A stretch of DNA of 64,000 nt, taken from the NCBI RefSeq assembly GCF_900130055.1, contig NZ_FQXU01000015.1:1-64000 (forward strand), given 5' to 3'. The DNA comes from Clostridium intestinale DSM 6191. Its GTDB lineage: Bacteria; Bacillota; Clostridia; Clostridiales; Clostridiaceae. Made by a program: the position numbers and the translations under genes. Below the pieces are notes generated by a model. The model did not search any database and was not told the DNA's origin. It was given only the letters and a program-made list of their open reading frames with translations. Positions 8,328 through 17,441 of the stretch are shown here, in pieces. How positions within the stretch are numbered: the first letter of the stretch is position 1; each line of letters starts with the position of its first letter.

Positions 8328-9104
8328 ATGAATTTAATGAAATTAGAAGATGGAAATAAGAGCAAAAAGAGGAAATGGACAAGATTAGCATTACTTATTA
8401 TTAGTCTCTCTGCCTTAATATATTCAGCAGTTTCCCTATTAGCTATTTTTAATGAATATAAAAAGGGTAAGAAGGAATATGAAAGTCTTCAGAAATATGT
8501 TAATAGAGACTCTAAGATTTCAGAAAGTGAGGATAAAGAAGTTTTATCAGTAGATTTTGGGAGTTTGAAAAAGCTTAATGAAGATATTGTTGGATGGATT
8601 TCTTTTAAGGACACAGAAGTTAATTATCCAATTGTTAAAGGAGCAGACAATAGTTATTACTTGAATCATACTTTTAATAAAACAGAAAATGATTCAGGAA
8701 GTATTTTTATGGATCTTGAAAACGATTCAAGTTTTAAAGATAAAAATACAATCCTATATGGTCATAACATGAAAAATGGTTCGATGTTTAGCATTTTAAA
8801 CAAATATATGGATAAAGATTTCTACGAAAGTACTCCATATTTTTGGCTATATACAGAAAATGAAATATATAAATGCGAGATATTTTCTGCTTATAAAACA
8901 AGCGCAAATAACAGTAAAAGTTATATTAAAAAGTTCTCTACAGACCAAGAATATGAAGATTTCTCAAAAGAAATAAAGAACAGTTCTTTATATGATACTG
9001 GAATAACTGTAAATAAAGATGACATAGTTTTAACCTTGTCTACATGCACAAATAATGATAAAGACAGCCGCTTTGTAGTAAGTAGCAAAATGGTAAAACA
9101 ATAA
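8328..9104 (+). CDS. srtB: Class B sortase
   Basis: A 258-residue transpeptidase with an N-terminal signal-anchor helix (about residues 19-41, after a basic cluster) and a class B sortase domain. The catalytic triad is visible: His146 in YGHNM, Cys240 in TLSTCTN, and Arg248 in DSRFV. Family knowledge: sortases cut a sorting motif in secreted proteins and join them to peptidoglycan at the outer face of the membrane. The next gene, 98 bases downstream, encodes a secreted protein ending in an SPKTG motif, which fits the (S/P)PxTG preference reported for the Clostridioides difficile SrtB. The pair therefore looks like enzyme and dedicated substrate. The second in-frame ATG (8337) is an alternative start. 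Confidence 0.92.
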   Translation: MNLMKLEDGNKSKKRKWTRLALLIISLSALIYSAVSLLAIFNEYKKGKKEYESLQKYVNRDSKISESEDKEVLSVDFGSLKKLNEDIVGWISFKDTEVNYPIVKGADNSYYLNHTFNKTENDSGSIFMDLENDSSFKDKNTILYGHNMKNGSMFSILNKYMDKDFYESTPYFWLYTENEIYKCEIFSAYKTSANNSKSYIKKFSTDQEYEDFSKEIKNSSLYDTGITVNKDDIVLTLSTCTNNDKDSRFVVSSKMVKQ

Positions 9105-9202
9105 TTTCTATTAATTAAGTGAAACTTTATAACCATTAATATATAGGTTTTAAGTTTAAAAGGTTCTATATAAGGAACTTTTAAAATGGGAGGGGGATAA
9201 AA

Positions 9203-11905
9203 ATGATTAAAAGATTCCGCAAATACGGAAAAAGCTTTATGGCACTTATGTTATCAACATCTATGATACTTTCTTCTGGAGTAACAGTATTGGCAGCTGA
9301 TGGAAAGTCAACTTCTTACAGTACTATTAGTGAAGTTCATGATTGGGGTATTGCAATCCCAAGAGTAGTAGTTGACTTAGGCAAGACAGTTAATAAAAAT
9401 TCAATATCAAAGGATACATTTAAAGTACACGTAAAGAGAACTGAAAAAGGTAAAGATACGGTTTTATCAGAAGGGGATCGTAACATCACTAAGATTTACG
9501 TATCCGACAAGGATGGTAATGCTCAAGAAAGTGGAAATTATGTAGTTATTGAAATGGAAATAGGACCAACTTTAGATATTGCATCACCAATTCAGTTCAG
9601 TATGAAAACTTTCTTGAATGAGTGGATCGATTCTCACTATACAATCACTCAAGTACAAGATATAACTACTCCTACAGAAACAATTTCTGGATTAGTTATT
9701 GATACTTTTTCAGGAGATACAAAAAAGCTTGTTGATGATTTTACTGTAGGAAGTGGAACTTATGATAATATAAATTTAAAATATGCAAGCTATGCACCTG
9801 AAACAACTGGTGAAAAGAAACCTTTAATTATATGGTTACATGGTATGGGTGAAGGTGGAACAGATGGACTTCTTCCAATATCAGCAAATAAAGCTGCTAA
9901 TTTTGCATCAGAAGATATACAATCATATTTTGATGGAGCTTATGTATTAGCACCTCAAACACCAACAATGTGGATGCAAGGACCAAATGGTGAGTTTGGA
10001 GGCAAAGATTCAAAATATACAAAAGCCTTAATGGGATTAATAGAAGACTATGTTTCTAAAAATAGTAATATAGATAAAAATAGAATTTACATCGGAGGAG
10101 ATTCTAACGGTGGATATATGACTATGGTTATGGCTAGAGAGTATACAGATTACTTTGCTGCTGCATTTCCAACATGTGAAGCATTGGCTGATTCTTTAAT
10201 CACAGATTCAGATATTCAGAAAATGAAAGATCTTCCAATGTGGTTTATTGCATCTAAAGATGATACAACAGTTGATGTAAATAACTATGTAGTTCCAACA
10301 CATAAGAGATTAAAAGATGCTGGAGCTAAAAATCTTCATTTATCATTATATGATAGTGTAGTTGACCAAACAGGTTTATATAAAAATTCAGATGGTACAC
10401 CATTTAAATATAATGGACATTGGTCATGGATATATGTTTATAATAATGATCCAAAAGAAGTTATAAATGGAAAAGAGACAACCATTATGGAATGGTTAGC
10501 ATCTCAAAACAAATCTGATTTTACTACCTATAATACTATTACAGAAATCGAAGATTGGGGTCCAGCAACTACAAAAGTTGTAATTGACTTAGGACAAACA
10601 GTTAAAGAAGGTTCTGTTAATACTGATAGTTTTTCAGCATTTGTTTCTAGAAGTGACAAAAGATTAGCTACACCATTAATACAAGAAGGTTATAGAAAGA
10701 TAACAAAAGCTTATGTTTCTGATGCAAAAGGTAATGCAGCTACAACAGGAAACTATGCAACTCTAGAAATGGAAATAGGACCAAGTATAACTTTAGGTTC
10801 ACCATTTAACTATGTTCCTGCTTCAGGCGGTAATGCATGGATTGACACTAAATATACAATTACTCAAGAAAAGAATATTGTATCTGATAACACTACAATA
10901 TCACGTCTTGTAGCTAATGAGATTAAAGATCAAATAAAAGTAGGCGTAGATGATTTTGATGTTTCAAAAGCAACTTATGATAACGTAACTTTATCATATG
11001 CAAGTTATGCTCCTGCAAAAGATAATGAAAAAAATCCATTAGTTATTTGGCTTCATGGTGGTGGAGAAGGTGGTTCAGATGCAACTGTACCTATATCAGG
11101 AAATAAAGCAGTAAACTTCTCTTCAAAAGAAATACAAGATTATTTTGGTGGAGCATATGTTTTAACACCTCAAGCACCAACTAGATGGATGCAAACTGAG
11201 TCTGGAAAACTTGATGGAACTTCAATTTATACAAAAGCCCTTATGTCATTAATAAAAGATTACGTTTCTAAAAATGATGACATAGATGCTAATAAAATAT
11301 ATATTGGAGGATGTTCTAATGGCGGATATATGACAATGGTTATGATTCGTGATTATCCAGGATATTTTGCAGCTGCATTCCCAGTATGCGAAGGCTTAAA
11401 CGATAGTTTAATATCAGATTCTGATTTAGAAAAAATGAAAGAAACTCCAATATGGTTTGTTGCAGCTTCAACAGATACAGTATTGCCACCAGCAATAAAC
11501 ACTGTACCAACTTATGAAAGATTAATAAAAGCTGGCGCAAAAAATGTTTATCTAACACTATTTGATAAAGTAATAGATACAACAGGATTGTATAAAAATG
11601 CAGATGGTACTCCATATGAATACAATGGACATTGGTCATGGATATATGTATTTAATAATGAAGTTAGTCAAGTAATAAATGGAAAACAAACAAGCATTAT
11701 GGAATGGATGGCTGCTCAAAGCCTAAAAAAAGTTGAAACTCCAGTTGAAGAACCAACAGAAGAGCAACCAACCCAAAATACTACTAACACAGATGTAAAA
11801 ACATCACCTAAAACTGGTGATACAGCACCAATAGCTCCACTATTAGTAATAATGACATTATCTATAGCTGGAATATATATTTCTGTAAGAAAAAAATCAG
11901 CTTAA
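9203..11905 (+). CDS. Sortase-anchored tandem esterase (two EstA-like Ig/hydrolase repeats)
   Basis: A 900-residue secreted protein: signal peptide (residues 1-32, cut near VLAAD), two homologous halves and a C-terminal sorting signal (SPKTG at 868-872, hydrophobic helix, RKKSA tail). Each half has an Ig-like domain (starts at DWGIAIP... and DWGPATT...) and an alpha/beta-hydrolase domain, the order seen in Thermotoga EstA-type esterases. Both triads look complete: Ser301, Asp353 or 354 and His406 in half 1; Ser705, Asp758 and His810 in half 2. The nucleophile elbows are GGDSNGG and GGCSNGG. It probably hydrolyses esters (perhaps acetyl or feruloyl groups on polysaccharide) at the cell surface; the substrate is unknown. 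A proline/glutamate-rich linker precedes the anchor. Confidence 0.88.
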   Translation: MIKRFRKYGKSFMALMLSTSMILSSGVTVLAADGKSTSYSTISEVHDWGIAIPRVVVDLGKTVNKNSISKDTFKVHVKRTEKGKDTVLSEGDRNITKIYVSDKDGNAQESGNYVVIEMEIGPTLDIASPIQFSMKTFLNEWIDSHYTITQVQDITTPTETISGLVIDTFSGDTKKLVDDFTVGSGTYDNINLKYASYAPETTGEKKPLIIWLHGMGEGGTDGLLPISANKAANFASEDIQSYFDGAYVLAPQTPTMWMQGPNGEFGGKDSKYTKALMGLIEDYVSKNSNIDKNRIYIGGDSNGGYMTMVMAREYTDYFAAAFPTCEALADSLITDSDIQKMKDLPMWFIASKDDTTVDVNNYVVPTHKRLKDAGAKNLHLSLYDSVVDQTGLYKNSDGTPFKYNGHWSWIYVYNNDPKEVINGKETTIMEWLASQNKSDFTTYNTITEIEDWGPATTKVVIDLGQTVKEGSVNTDSFSAFVSRSDKRLATPLIQEGYRKITKAYVSDAKGNAATTGNYATLEMEIGPSITLGSPFNYVPASGGNAWIDTKYTITQEKNIVSDNTTISRLVANEIKDQIKVGVDDFDVSKATYDNVTLSYASYAPAKDNEKNPLVIWLHGGGEGGSDATVPISGNKAVNFSSKEIQDYFGGAYVLTPQAPTRWMQTESGKLDGTSIYTKALMSLIKDYVSKNDDIDANKIYIGGCSNGGYMTMVMIRDYPGYFAAAFPVCEGLNDSLISDSDLEKMKETPIWFVAASTDTVLPPAINTVPTYERLIKAGAKNVYLTLFDKVIDTTGLYKNADGTPYEYNGHWSWIYVFNNEVSQVINGKQTSIMEWMAAQSLKKVETPVEEPTEEQPTQNTTNTDVKTSPKTGDTAPIAPLLVIMTLSIAGIYISVRKKSA

Positions 11906-11912
11906 AAACATT

Positions 11913-11946
11913 TCCACCTAAAATTTAATTTTAGGTGGATTTTTTT
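11913..11946 (+). terminator. Terminator after the esterase gene
   Basis: A perfect 12-bp stem (11913-11924 with 11928-11939), a 3-base loop and seven T follow the stop by 7 bases. Confidence 0.92.
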
Positions 11947-12024
11947 ACTGGAAGGGTTAGTATATTTACAAAATATGTTATTATTATAGGTGATGATAAT
12001 TTTAATTTATAATAGGGAGAAATT

Positions 12025-12408
12025 ATGTGGCAAGAAATATTTATATTTGTAAGTAATTTAATTATTCCAATAATGATGTTGTTCTTCGGAATAACATTTA
12101 AAAATCAGGGACCTAAAAAAATAAACGGTTTTTATGGTTATAGAACCTCAATGTCAATGAAAAACAAGGAGACTTGGAATTTTGCACATAGATATTGTGG
12201 GAAGTTATGGACAAAATTAGGGCTTATAACATTATTTTTATCAATAATTATTAGCTTAATTATCTTAAATTTTGATGAGGAAATTCAAGGTATTGTTGTT
12301 GCAATAATAGTAACTGCTCAAACTATTCTTTTGATTGCATCTATTTTTCCTGTTGAGAAGGAATTAAAAAAGAATTTTGATAAGGATGGAAATAGAAGGA
12401 TTAAGTAA
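12025..12408 (+). CDS. SdpI-family membrane protein
   Basis: A 127-residue protein with about three membrane helices. The segment NGFYGYRTSMSMKNKETWNFAHRY matches the SdpI/YhfL signature (GYRT, S, K, W). In Bacillus subtilis SdpI gives immunity to the SdpC toxin and sequesters the SdpR repressor. No sdpC or sdpR homologue is visible next to this gene, and many SdpI-like proteins are orphans of unknown role, so immunity is only a possibility. It has a GGGAG-type site at 12014-12018 and its own terminator downstream. Confidence 0.8.
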   Translation: MWQEIFIFVSNLIIPIMMLFFGITFKNQGPKKINGFYGYRTSMSMKNKETWNFAHRYCGKLWTKLGLITLFLSIIISLIILNFDEEIQGIVVAIIVTAQTILLIASIFPVEKELKKNFDKDGNRRIK

Positions 12409-12441
12409 TTAATACTTTAGGAGTGTTTTGTTTATGAAAAT

Positions 12442-12469
12442 AAAAGTCCCAATTAAAGGGACTTTTTTT
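12442..12469 (+). terminator. Terminator after the SdpI-like gene
   Basis: A 9-bp stem (AAAAGTCCC with GGGACTTTT, 12442-12450 and 12458-12466) runs into a seven-T tract. Confidence 0.9.
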
Positions 12470-12665
12470 AATTAAAACAATAAATAACTATAATCTAAAT
12501 AGTTGATTTAATAGCTTTATATATACTTTTGATAACAATATTATAAAGCGTTTAGCCATAGCAGTAAAATGGGGCAAAACAATATAACGTTTTCATCTAT
12601 AATGATATACTAATATTGGTATAAGATTTAATCTAATGTTCTCTATAAAATAAGGAACTTAATTT

Positions 12666-12692
12666 AATTCTTATAATTAAATCATAAGAATT
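12666..12692 (+). promoter_or_regulatory. Inverted repeat in the PFOR leader
   Basis: AATTCTTAT (12666-12674) and ATAAGAATT (12684-12692) form 9-bp arms directly before the ribosome binding site GGAGGAG (12695-12701). It may be an operator or an RNA hairpin that affects translation. I do not recognise it as a Rex or CcpA site. Confidence 0.45.
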
Positions 12693-12707
12693 ATGGAGGA
12701 GTAATTA

Positions 12708-15700
12708 ATGTCTAAGGTTATAAAAACTATGGATGGAAATGAGGCTGCAGCTTATGTATCCTATGCATTTACAGAAGTAGCAGCTATCTATCCAATTACC
12801 CCATCATCACCTATGGCTGAACATGTAGATGAGTGGTCAGCAAAGGGAAAAAAGAATATTTTTGGACAAAGAGTAAGATTGGTAGAAATGCAATCAGAGG
12901 CAGGAGCTGTAGGAGCAGTTCATGGTTCGTTAGAAGCAGGCGCTTTAACAACCTCATATACAGCTTCACAGGGATTACTTTTGATGCTTCCTACTATGTA
13001 TAGAATAGCAGGTCAATTAAAGCCTGCAGTACTACATGTGACATCTCGTACAGTTGGAACACATGCTCTCTCAATTTTTGGAGATCATTCAGATGTTATG
13101 GCATGTAGACAAACAGGATTTGGAATGTTATCCACCTCAAGTGTACAAGAAGTTATGGACTTATCAGGAGTAGCACATCTTAGTGCAATAAAAGGACGTA
13201 TTCCTTTTTTACATTTCTTTGATGGATTTAGAACATCTCATGAAATTCAAAAAATAGAATGTTTAGAATATGATGATTTAGCTAAGCTTGTAGATAAAGA
13301 TGCACTTAAAGAATTTAGAAAAACTTCCTTAAACCCTGAAAGGCCTGTACAGCGTAGTACAGTTCAAAATCCAGATATATTTTTTCAAGCACGTGAAGCA
13401 AGCAATAGATTCTATAATGAGATTCCAACTATTGTAGAAAATTATATGAATGAAATAAACAAGCTAACTGGAAGGAATTATAGGTTATTTAACTACTATG
13501 GAGCACCTGATGCAGAGCGTATAATAATTGCAATGGGATCAGTATGTGGACCAATAGAAGAAACTATAGATTACTTAAATAATAAAGGTGAAAAAGTTGG
13601 ACTTGTTCAGGTACATCTTTATAGACCATTTTCAGTTACACATTTCCTAAAAGTGGTTCCAGAAACTGTTAAAGCAATAGCAGTTTTAGATAGAACTAAG
13701 GAACCAGGGGCAGTAGCTGAACCGTTATATGAAGATGTTTGTGCAAGCTATATAAATAATGATAAAAGACCGAAGTTATATGCTGGACGTTACGGTCTTT
13801 CCTCAAAGGATACAACACCAGCACAAATTGTTTCTGTTTTTGAAAATCTTAAAAAAGAAACTCCTAAAAATAACTTTACAATCGGAATAGTTGATGATGT
13901 TACAAATCTTTCTTTAGAAATAGGAGAAGAATTAGATGTAGTACCTAAAGGAACTATAACTTGTAAGTTCTGGGGACTAGGTTCTGATGGAACAGTAGGT
14001 GCCAATAAAAATTCAATAAAAATCATAGGTGACTATACGGATATGTATGCTCAAGCATATTTTTCATACGATTCTAAAAAGTCTGGTGGGGTGACTCAAT
14101 CTCATCTTCGTTTTGGAAAAGAACCTATACGCTCTAGTTATCTTGTGAAAAAAGCAGACTTTGTTGCATGTCATAAAGCATCCTATATAGATAATTATGA
14201 TATAGTTTCAGACTTAAAAGATGGGAAGACATTTTTATTAAATTGCAGATGGAATAAGGAAGAGCTAGAGGAACGTATACCAAAAGCCATGAAGAAGTAT
14301 ATCTATGAGCACAACATTCAGTTTTATACAATAGATGCAACAGGTATAGCTAAAGAAATAGGTCTTGGAAATAGGATAAATACTGTGCTTCAAGCCGCTT
14401 TCTTTAAACTTGCAAATATAATACCTATAGAAGAAGCAGTAGCGCACATGAAAAAAATGATATATAAAAGCTATAGCAAAAAAGGTGATAAGATTCTTAA
14501 CATGAACTATGCCGCTGTTGATAAAGGGGTAGAGGGATTAGTAGAAATTAAAATACCATCCTCTTGGGGAAATTCTATAAAAGAAGAAAAAGCTGAAACC
14601 ACAGGACTACCAGACTATATAAAAAATATCCTTATACCAATAAATGCGCAAGAAGGAGATAAGTTACATGTAAGTATATTTTCAGGAAGAGAAGACGGTA
14701 CAGTGCCTCTTGGTACATCAGCTTATGAAAAGAGAGGAATAGCAGTTGATGTTCCTGTTTGGAATATAGATAATTGTATACAATGTAATCAATGTTCCTT
14801 TGTTTGCCCTCATGCAGCTATTAGACCTTTCTTAGCAAACGAAGAAGAAACAAAAAGTGCACCAGAAGGTTTTAAACTTAAAAAAGCTGTTGGAAAAGGT
14901 TTTGAAAATCTTAACTATAGAATACAAGTTGATGTATTAGATTGTACAGGTTGTGGAGTCTGCTCAGAAACTTGTCCAGCTAAAGGAAAAGCTCTTAAAA
15001 TGGAGCCAGCTGAAACTCAGCAACAAGAAATGGATAACTGGTATTATGGACTATCACTTTCTAAAAAAGAGAATCCTTCTAATATTAATACAGTTAAAGG
15101 AAGTCAGTTTGAGAAGCCACTGCTTGAATTCTCAGGGGCATGCGCAGGATGTGGAGAAACTCCTTATGCAAAAGTAATAACGCAATTATATGGAGATAGA
15201 ATGTATCTTGCTAGTGCAACAGGCTGTCTACAAGCTTGGGGCGCAGCAGCTCCATGTGTGCCGTATACAACCAATAGTGATGGACATGGACCTGCTTGGT
15301 CAAACTCATTATTTGAAAACAATGCAGAATTCAGTCTTGGAATGTGTTTAGCAGTTAAACAACAGCGAGAGAGTTTAAAATCAAAGCTTGAAAAGATTTT
15401 TGATTTAACTGAAGATAAGCTAGTAAAAAAAGCAATAAAGGAATGGAGCGACAACTATAATAACGGAAAAACCTCAAAGCTCTTAAGCGGAAAGCTTATA
15501 TCATCTTTAGAGAATTTAAAAATAGATGGGGAATTAAAAGAATTGGTGGATGAAGTCCTTAATAATAGGGAACATTTAGTTAAAAAATCTATGTGGATGT
15601 ATGGCGGAGATGGCTGGGCATATGATATAGGTTTTGGTGGACTTGACCATGTTTTATCTTCTGGAGAAGATGTTAATGTAATTGTACTTGATACAGAAGT

Positions 15701-16232
15701 TTACTCAAACACAGGAGGACAATCATCTAAAGCAACTCCTTTAGGTGCAGTTGCTCAATTTGCAGCCTCAGGTAAAAGGATTCAGAAAAAGGATTTAGGA
15801 ATGATTGCAATGAGTTATGGACATGTGTATGTAGCTCAAGTTGCAATGGGAGCAAATCAAAGTCAATTTTTAAAAGCAGTTGAGGAAGCAGAAAACTATC
15901 CAGGCCCAGCACTTATAATAGCTTATGCTCCATGTATAAGTCATGGACTAAAAGGCGGAATGAGCACTTCTCAGCTAGAACAAAAACGTGCAGTTGAAGC
16001 AGGATATTGGCACTTATACAGACACAATCCAGTGCTTAAAGATAAAGGAGAAAATCCATTTGTTTTAGATTCAAAAGAACCTAAAGGAAACTTTAAAGAG
16101 TTTTTATTAGGAGAAGCACGTTATTCCTCACTTCAAAGAACTTTCCCAGAAGCAGCGGAAGAACTATTTGAAACGGCAGAGAAATATGCAAGAGAAAAAT
16201 ATGAGAAATATAAAAAACTTGCAGCACAATAA
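12708..16232 (+). CDS. nifJ: Pyruvate:ferredoxin (flavodoxin) oxidoreductase
   Basis: A 1174-residue single-chain enzyme, the usual length. It converts pyruvate and CoA to acetyl-CoA and CO2, reducing ferredoxin, the central energy step of clostridial fermentation. In order: pyrimidine-binding domain with YPITPSSPMAE near residue 28, the transketolase-like and CoA-binding domains, two 4Fe-4S motifs (CIQCNQCSFVCPHA and CTGCGVCSETCPAKG, about residues 689-760), and the thiamin diphosphate domain with CAGCGETPY (cluster ligand) and GDGWAYDIG. A strong GGAGGAG site precedes the start. It is a single-gene unit. Oxygen-sensitive enzymes of this kind support an anaerobic host. Confidence 0.97.
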   Translation: MSKVIKTMDGNEAAAYVSYAFTEVAAIYPITPSSPMAEHVDEWSAKGKKNIFGQRVRLVEMQSEAGAVGAVHGSLEAGALTTSYTASQGLLLMLPTMYRIAGQLKPAVLHVTSRTVGTHALSIFGDHSDVMACRQTGFGMLSTSSVQEVMDLSGVAHLSAIKGRIPFLHFFDGFRTSHEIQKIECLEYDDLAKLVDKDALKEFRKTSLNPERPVQRSTVQNPDIFFQAREASNRFYNEIPTIVENYMNEINKLTGRNYRLFNYYGAPDAERIIIAMGSVCGPIEETIDYLNNKGEKVGLVQVHLYRPFSVTHFLKVVPETVKAIAVLDRTKEPGAVAEPLYEDVCASYINNDKRPKLYAGRYGLSSKDTTPAQIVSVFENLKKETPKNNFTIGIVDDVTNLSLEIGEELDVVPKGTITCKFWGLGSDGTVGANKNSIKIIGDYTDMYAQAYFSYDSKKSGGVTQSHLRFGKEPIRSSYLVKKADFVACHKASYIDNYDIVSDLKDGKTFLLNCRWNKEELEERIPKAMKKYIYEHNIQFYTIDATGIAKEIGLGNRINTVLQAAFFKLANIIPIEEAVAHMKKMIYKSYSKKGDKILNMNYAAVDKGVEGLVEIKIPSSWGNSIKEEKAETTGLPDYIKNILIPINAQEGDKLHVSIFSGREDGTVPLGTSAYEKRGIAVDVPVWNIDNCIQCNQCSFVCPHAAIRPFLANEEETKSAPEGFKLKKAVGKGFENLNYRIQVDVLDCTGCGVCSETCPAKGKALKMEPAETQQQEMDNWYYGLSLSKKENPSNINTVKGSQFEKPLLEFSGACAGCGETPYAKVITQLYGDRMYLASATGCLQAWGAAAPCVPYTTNSDGHGPAWSNSLFENNAEFSLGMCLAVKQQRESLKSKLEKIFDLTEDKLVKKAIKEWSDNYNNGKTSKLLSGKLISSLENLKIDGELKELVDEVLNNREHLVKKSMWMYGGDGWAYDIGFGGLDHVLSSGEDVNVIVLDTEVYSNTGGQSSKATPLGAVAQFAASGKRIQKKDLGMIAMSYGHVYVAQVAMGANQSQFLKAVEEAENYPGPALIIAYAPCISHGLKGGMSTSQLEQKRAVEAGYWHLYRHNPVLKDKGENPFVLDSKEPKGNFKEFLLGEARYSSLQRTFPEAAEELFETAEKYAREKYEKYKKLAAQ

Positions 16233-16299
16233 AAACATTTATAATGTAGCATATAAGAACACTTATATTTGATTATTGATATCTAAGGGTATTGAAAAA

Positions 16300-16363
16300 G
16301 TCCCAGTTAGCAACATTATTAAGTTTCTTAACTTAATGATGTTGCTTCACTGGGGCTAATTTT
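16300..16363 (+). terminator. Long terminator hairpin after PFOR
   Basis: A stem of about 24 bp with one bulge and one wobble (about 16302-16325 with 16330-16354) is followed by a T-rich stretch. It lies some 70 bases after the stop. Confidence 0.75.
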
Positions 16364-16531
16364 AGTTAGATGGTGACAGTGAGAAATATATATGATTTTA
16401 ATTATAATAATAGTATATGGGTAAGAATAATAATTTGTTATAATAAAAAATAGTACTTTTAATTAAATATACAAATAATAAATTTATAGTAATTATATTA
16501 TTTAATAGTTAGACAAGGAGTAGAGATTTTT

Positions 16532-17224
16532 ATGAAGACAATAGGATTAATAGGCGGAATGAGTTGGGAAAGCACTGTAACATATTATCAAATAATAAAT
16601 GAGGTTGTAAAAAAACAGCTTGGAGGACTACATTCAGCTAAAGTTGTCCTATATAGTGTAGATTTTCAAGAGATTGAAGAGTGCCAATCCAATGGAGATT
16701 GGGATAAAAGTGCTGAAATATTAGGTGGATCCGCAAAGAAACTTGAACAAGCTGGAGCAGATTTCATTGTTATTTGTACAAACACAATGCACAAGGTAGC
16801 ACCTAATATACAAAAAGAGATACAAATTCCTATTATACATATTGCTGAAGCTACTGCTGAAAAGCTTATAGAAAATAATATATATAAGGTTGCGTTACTT
16901 GGTACTAAATATACTATGACACAGGATTTTTATAAAGATAAGTTGATAGAAAAGGGAATAGAAGTTTTAATTCCAAATGATAGCGATGTTGAAATAGTAA
17001 ATAATATAATTTATGATGAACTATGCTTGGGAATTATATCGGAAAAATCTAAATCAGAATATATTAGAATTATAGATAAATTAAAAGAAGATGGAGCTCA
17101 AGGTGTCATGCTTGGATGTACAGAAATTGGTTTACTTATTGGACAAGAAGACACGATATTGCCTGTATTTGATACGGCACAAATTCATGCAACTAAAGCT
17201 GCAATGCTTGCTATAGAAAAGTAA
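16532..17224 (+). CDS. Aspartate/glutamate racemase family protein (aspartate racemase-like)
   Basis: A 230-residue protein of the two-cysteine, cofactor-free racemase family. It starts with the typical IGLIGGMSWEST, and the two catalytic cysteines are visible in CTNTMH (about residue 83) and GCTEI (about residue 193). The length and the GGMSWEST start fit aspartate racemase (RacD/YgeA-like) better than glutamate racemase MurI, which is longer. YgeA-type members are broad-spectrum amino-acid racemases, so the exact substrate is uncertain. AAGGAG at 16515-16520 supports the start. It stands alone between two terminators. Confidence 0.85.
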   Translation: MKTIGLIGGMSWESTVTYYQIINEVVKKQLGGLHSAKVVLYSVDFQEIEECQSNGDWDKSAEILGGSAKKLEQAGADFIVICTNTMHKVAPNIQKEIQIPIIHIAEATAEKLIENNIYKVALLGTKYTMTQDFYKDKLIEKGIEVLIPNDSDVEIVNNIIYDELCLGIISEKSKSEYIRIIDKLKEDGAQGVMLGCTEIGLLIGQEDTILPVFDTAQIHATKAAMLAIEK

Positions 17225-17288
17225 ACAATACAAGCTTTTAGAAATTATTAATAATGATTTTGATGAGTTAAAATAAAAATGTTTAATT

Positions 17289-17326
17289 AATAGAAGTATC
17301 TCAAAAAATTGAGGTACTTCTATTTT
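17289..17326 (+). terminator. Terminator after the racemase gene
   Basis: A 16-bp stem with one G-T wobble (17289-17304 with 17309-17324), loop AAAA, followed by T-rich sequence. Confidence 0.88.
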
Positions 17327-17348
17327 TATTTGTATATATTTAATTAAA

Positions 17349-17382
17349 TGTCCGAACATTCGAATGTTCGAATGTTCGGACA
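17349..17382 (+). promoter_or_regulatory. Composite palindrome before the GntR gene (probable operator)
   Basis: A perfect 16-bp inverted repeat with a 2-base centre. Inside it, three octamers abut without gap: GAACATTC (17354-17361), GAATGTTC (17362-17369), GAATGTTC (17370-17377), flanked by TGTCC and GGACA. A TATAAT at 17401-17406 follows. The position, 60 bases before a GntR/HutC regulator, suggests autoregulation with room for more than one dimer (inference). Confidence 0.7.
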
Positions 17383-17441
17383 AATATAAATTAAAAATAA
17401 TATAATAAATTATATAAGTTAATAGGAGGTTATTTAAATAA

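Noticed and set aside
11340-11639. Minus-strand frame of 99 codons inside the esterase gene
   Set aside because: It lies wholly within the second hydrolase domain, which has intact catalytic residues; a shadow of biased codon use.
12025-12408. Sdp toxin-immunity locus
   Set aside because: No SdpC-like toxin or SdpR repressor gene is adjacent; the gene is an isolated SdpI-like protein.
12470-12707. Rex or CcpA operator and a clear promoter for PFOR
   Set aside because: No TTGTTAA/TTAACAA-type palindrome and no -35/-10 pair at the right spacing; only the inverted repeat near the ribosome binding site could be stated.
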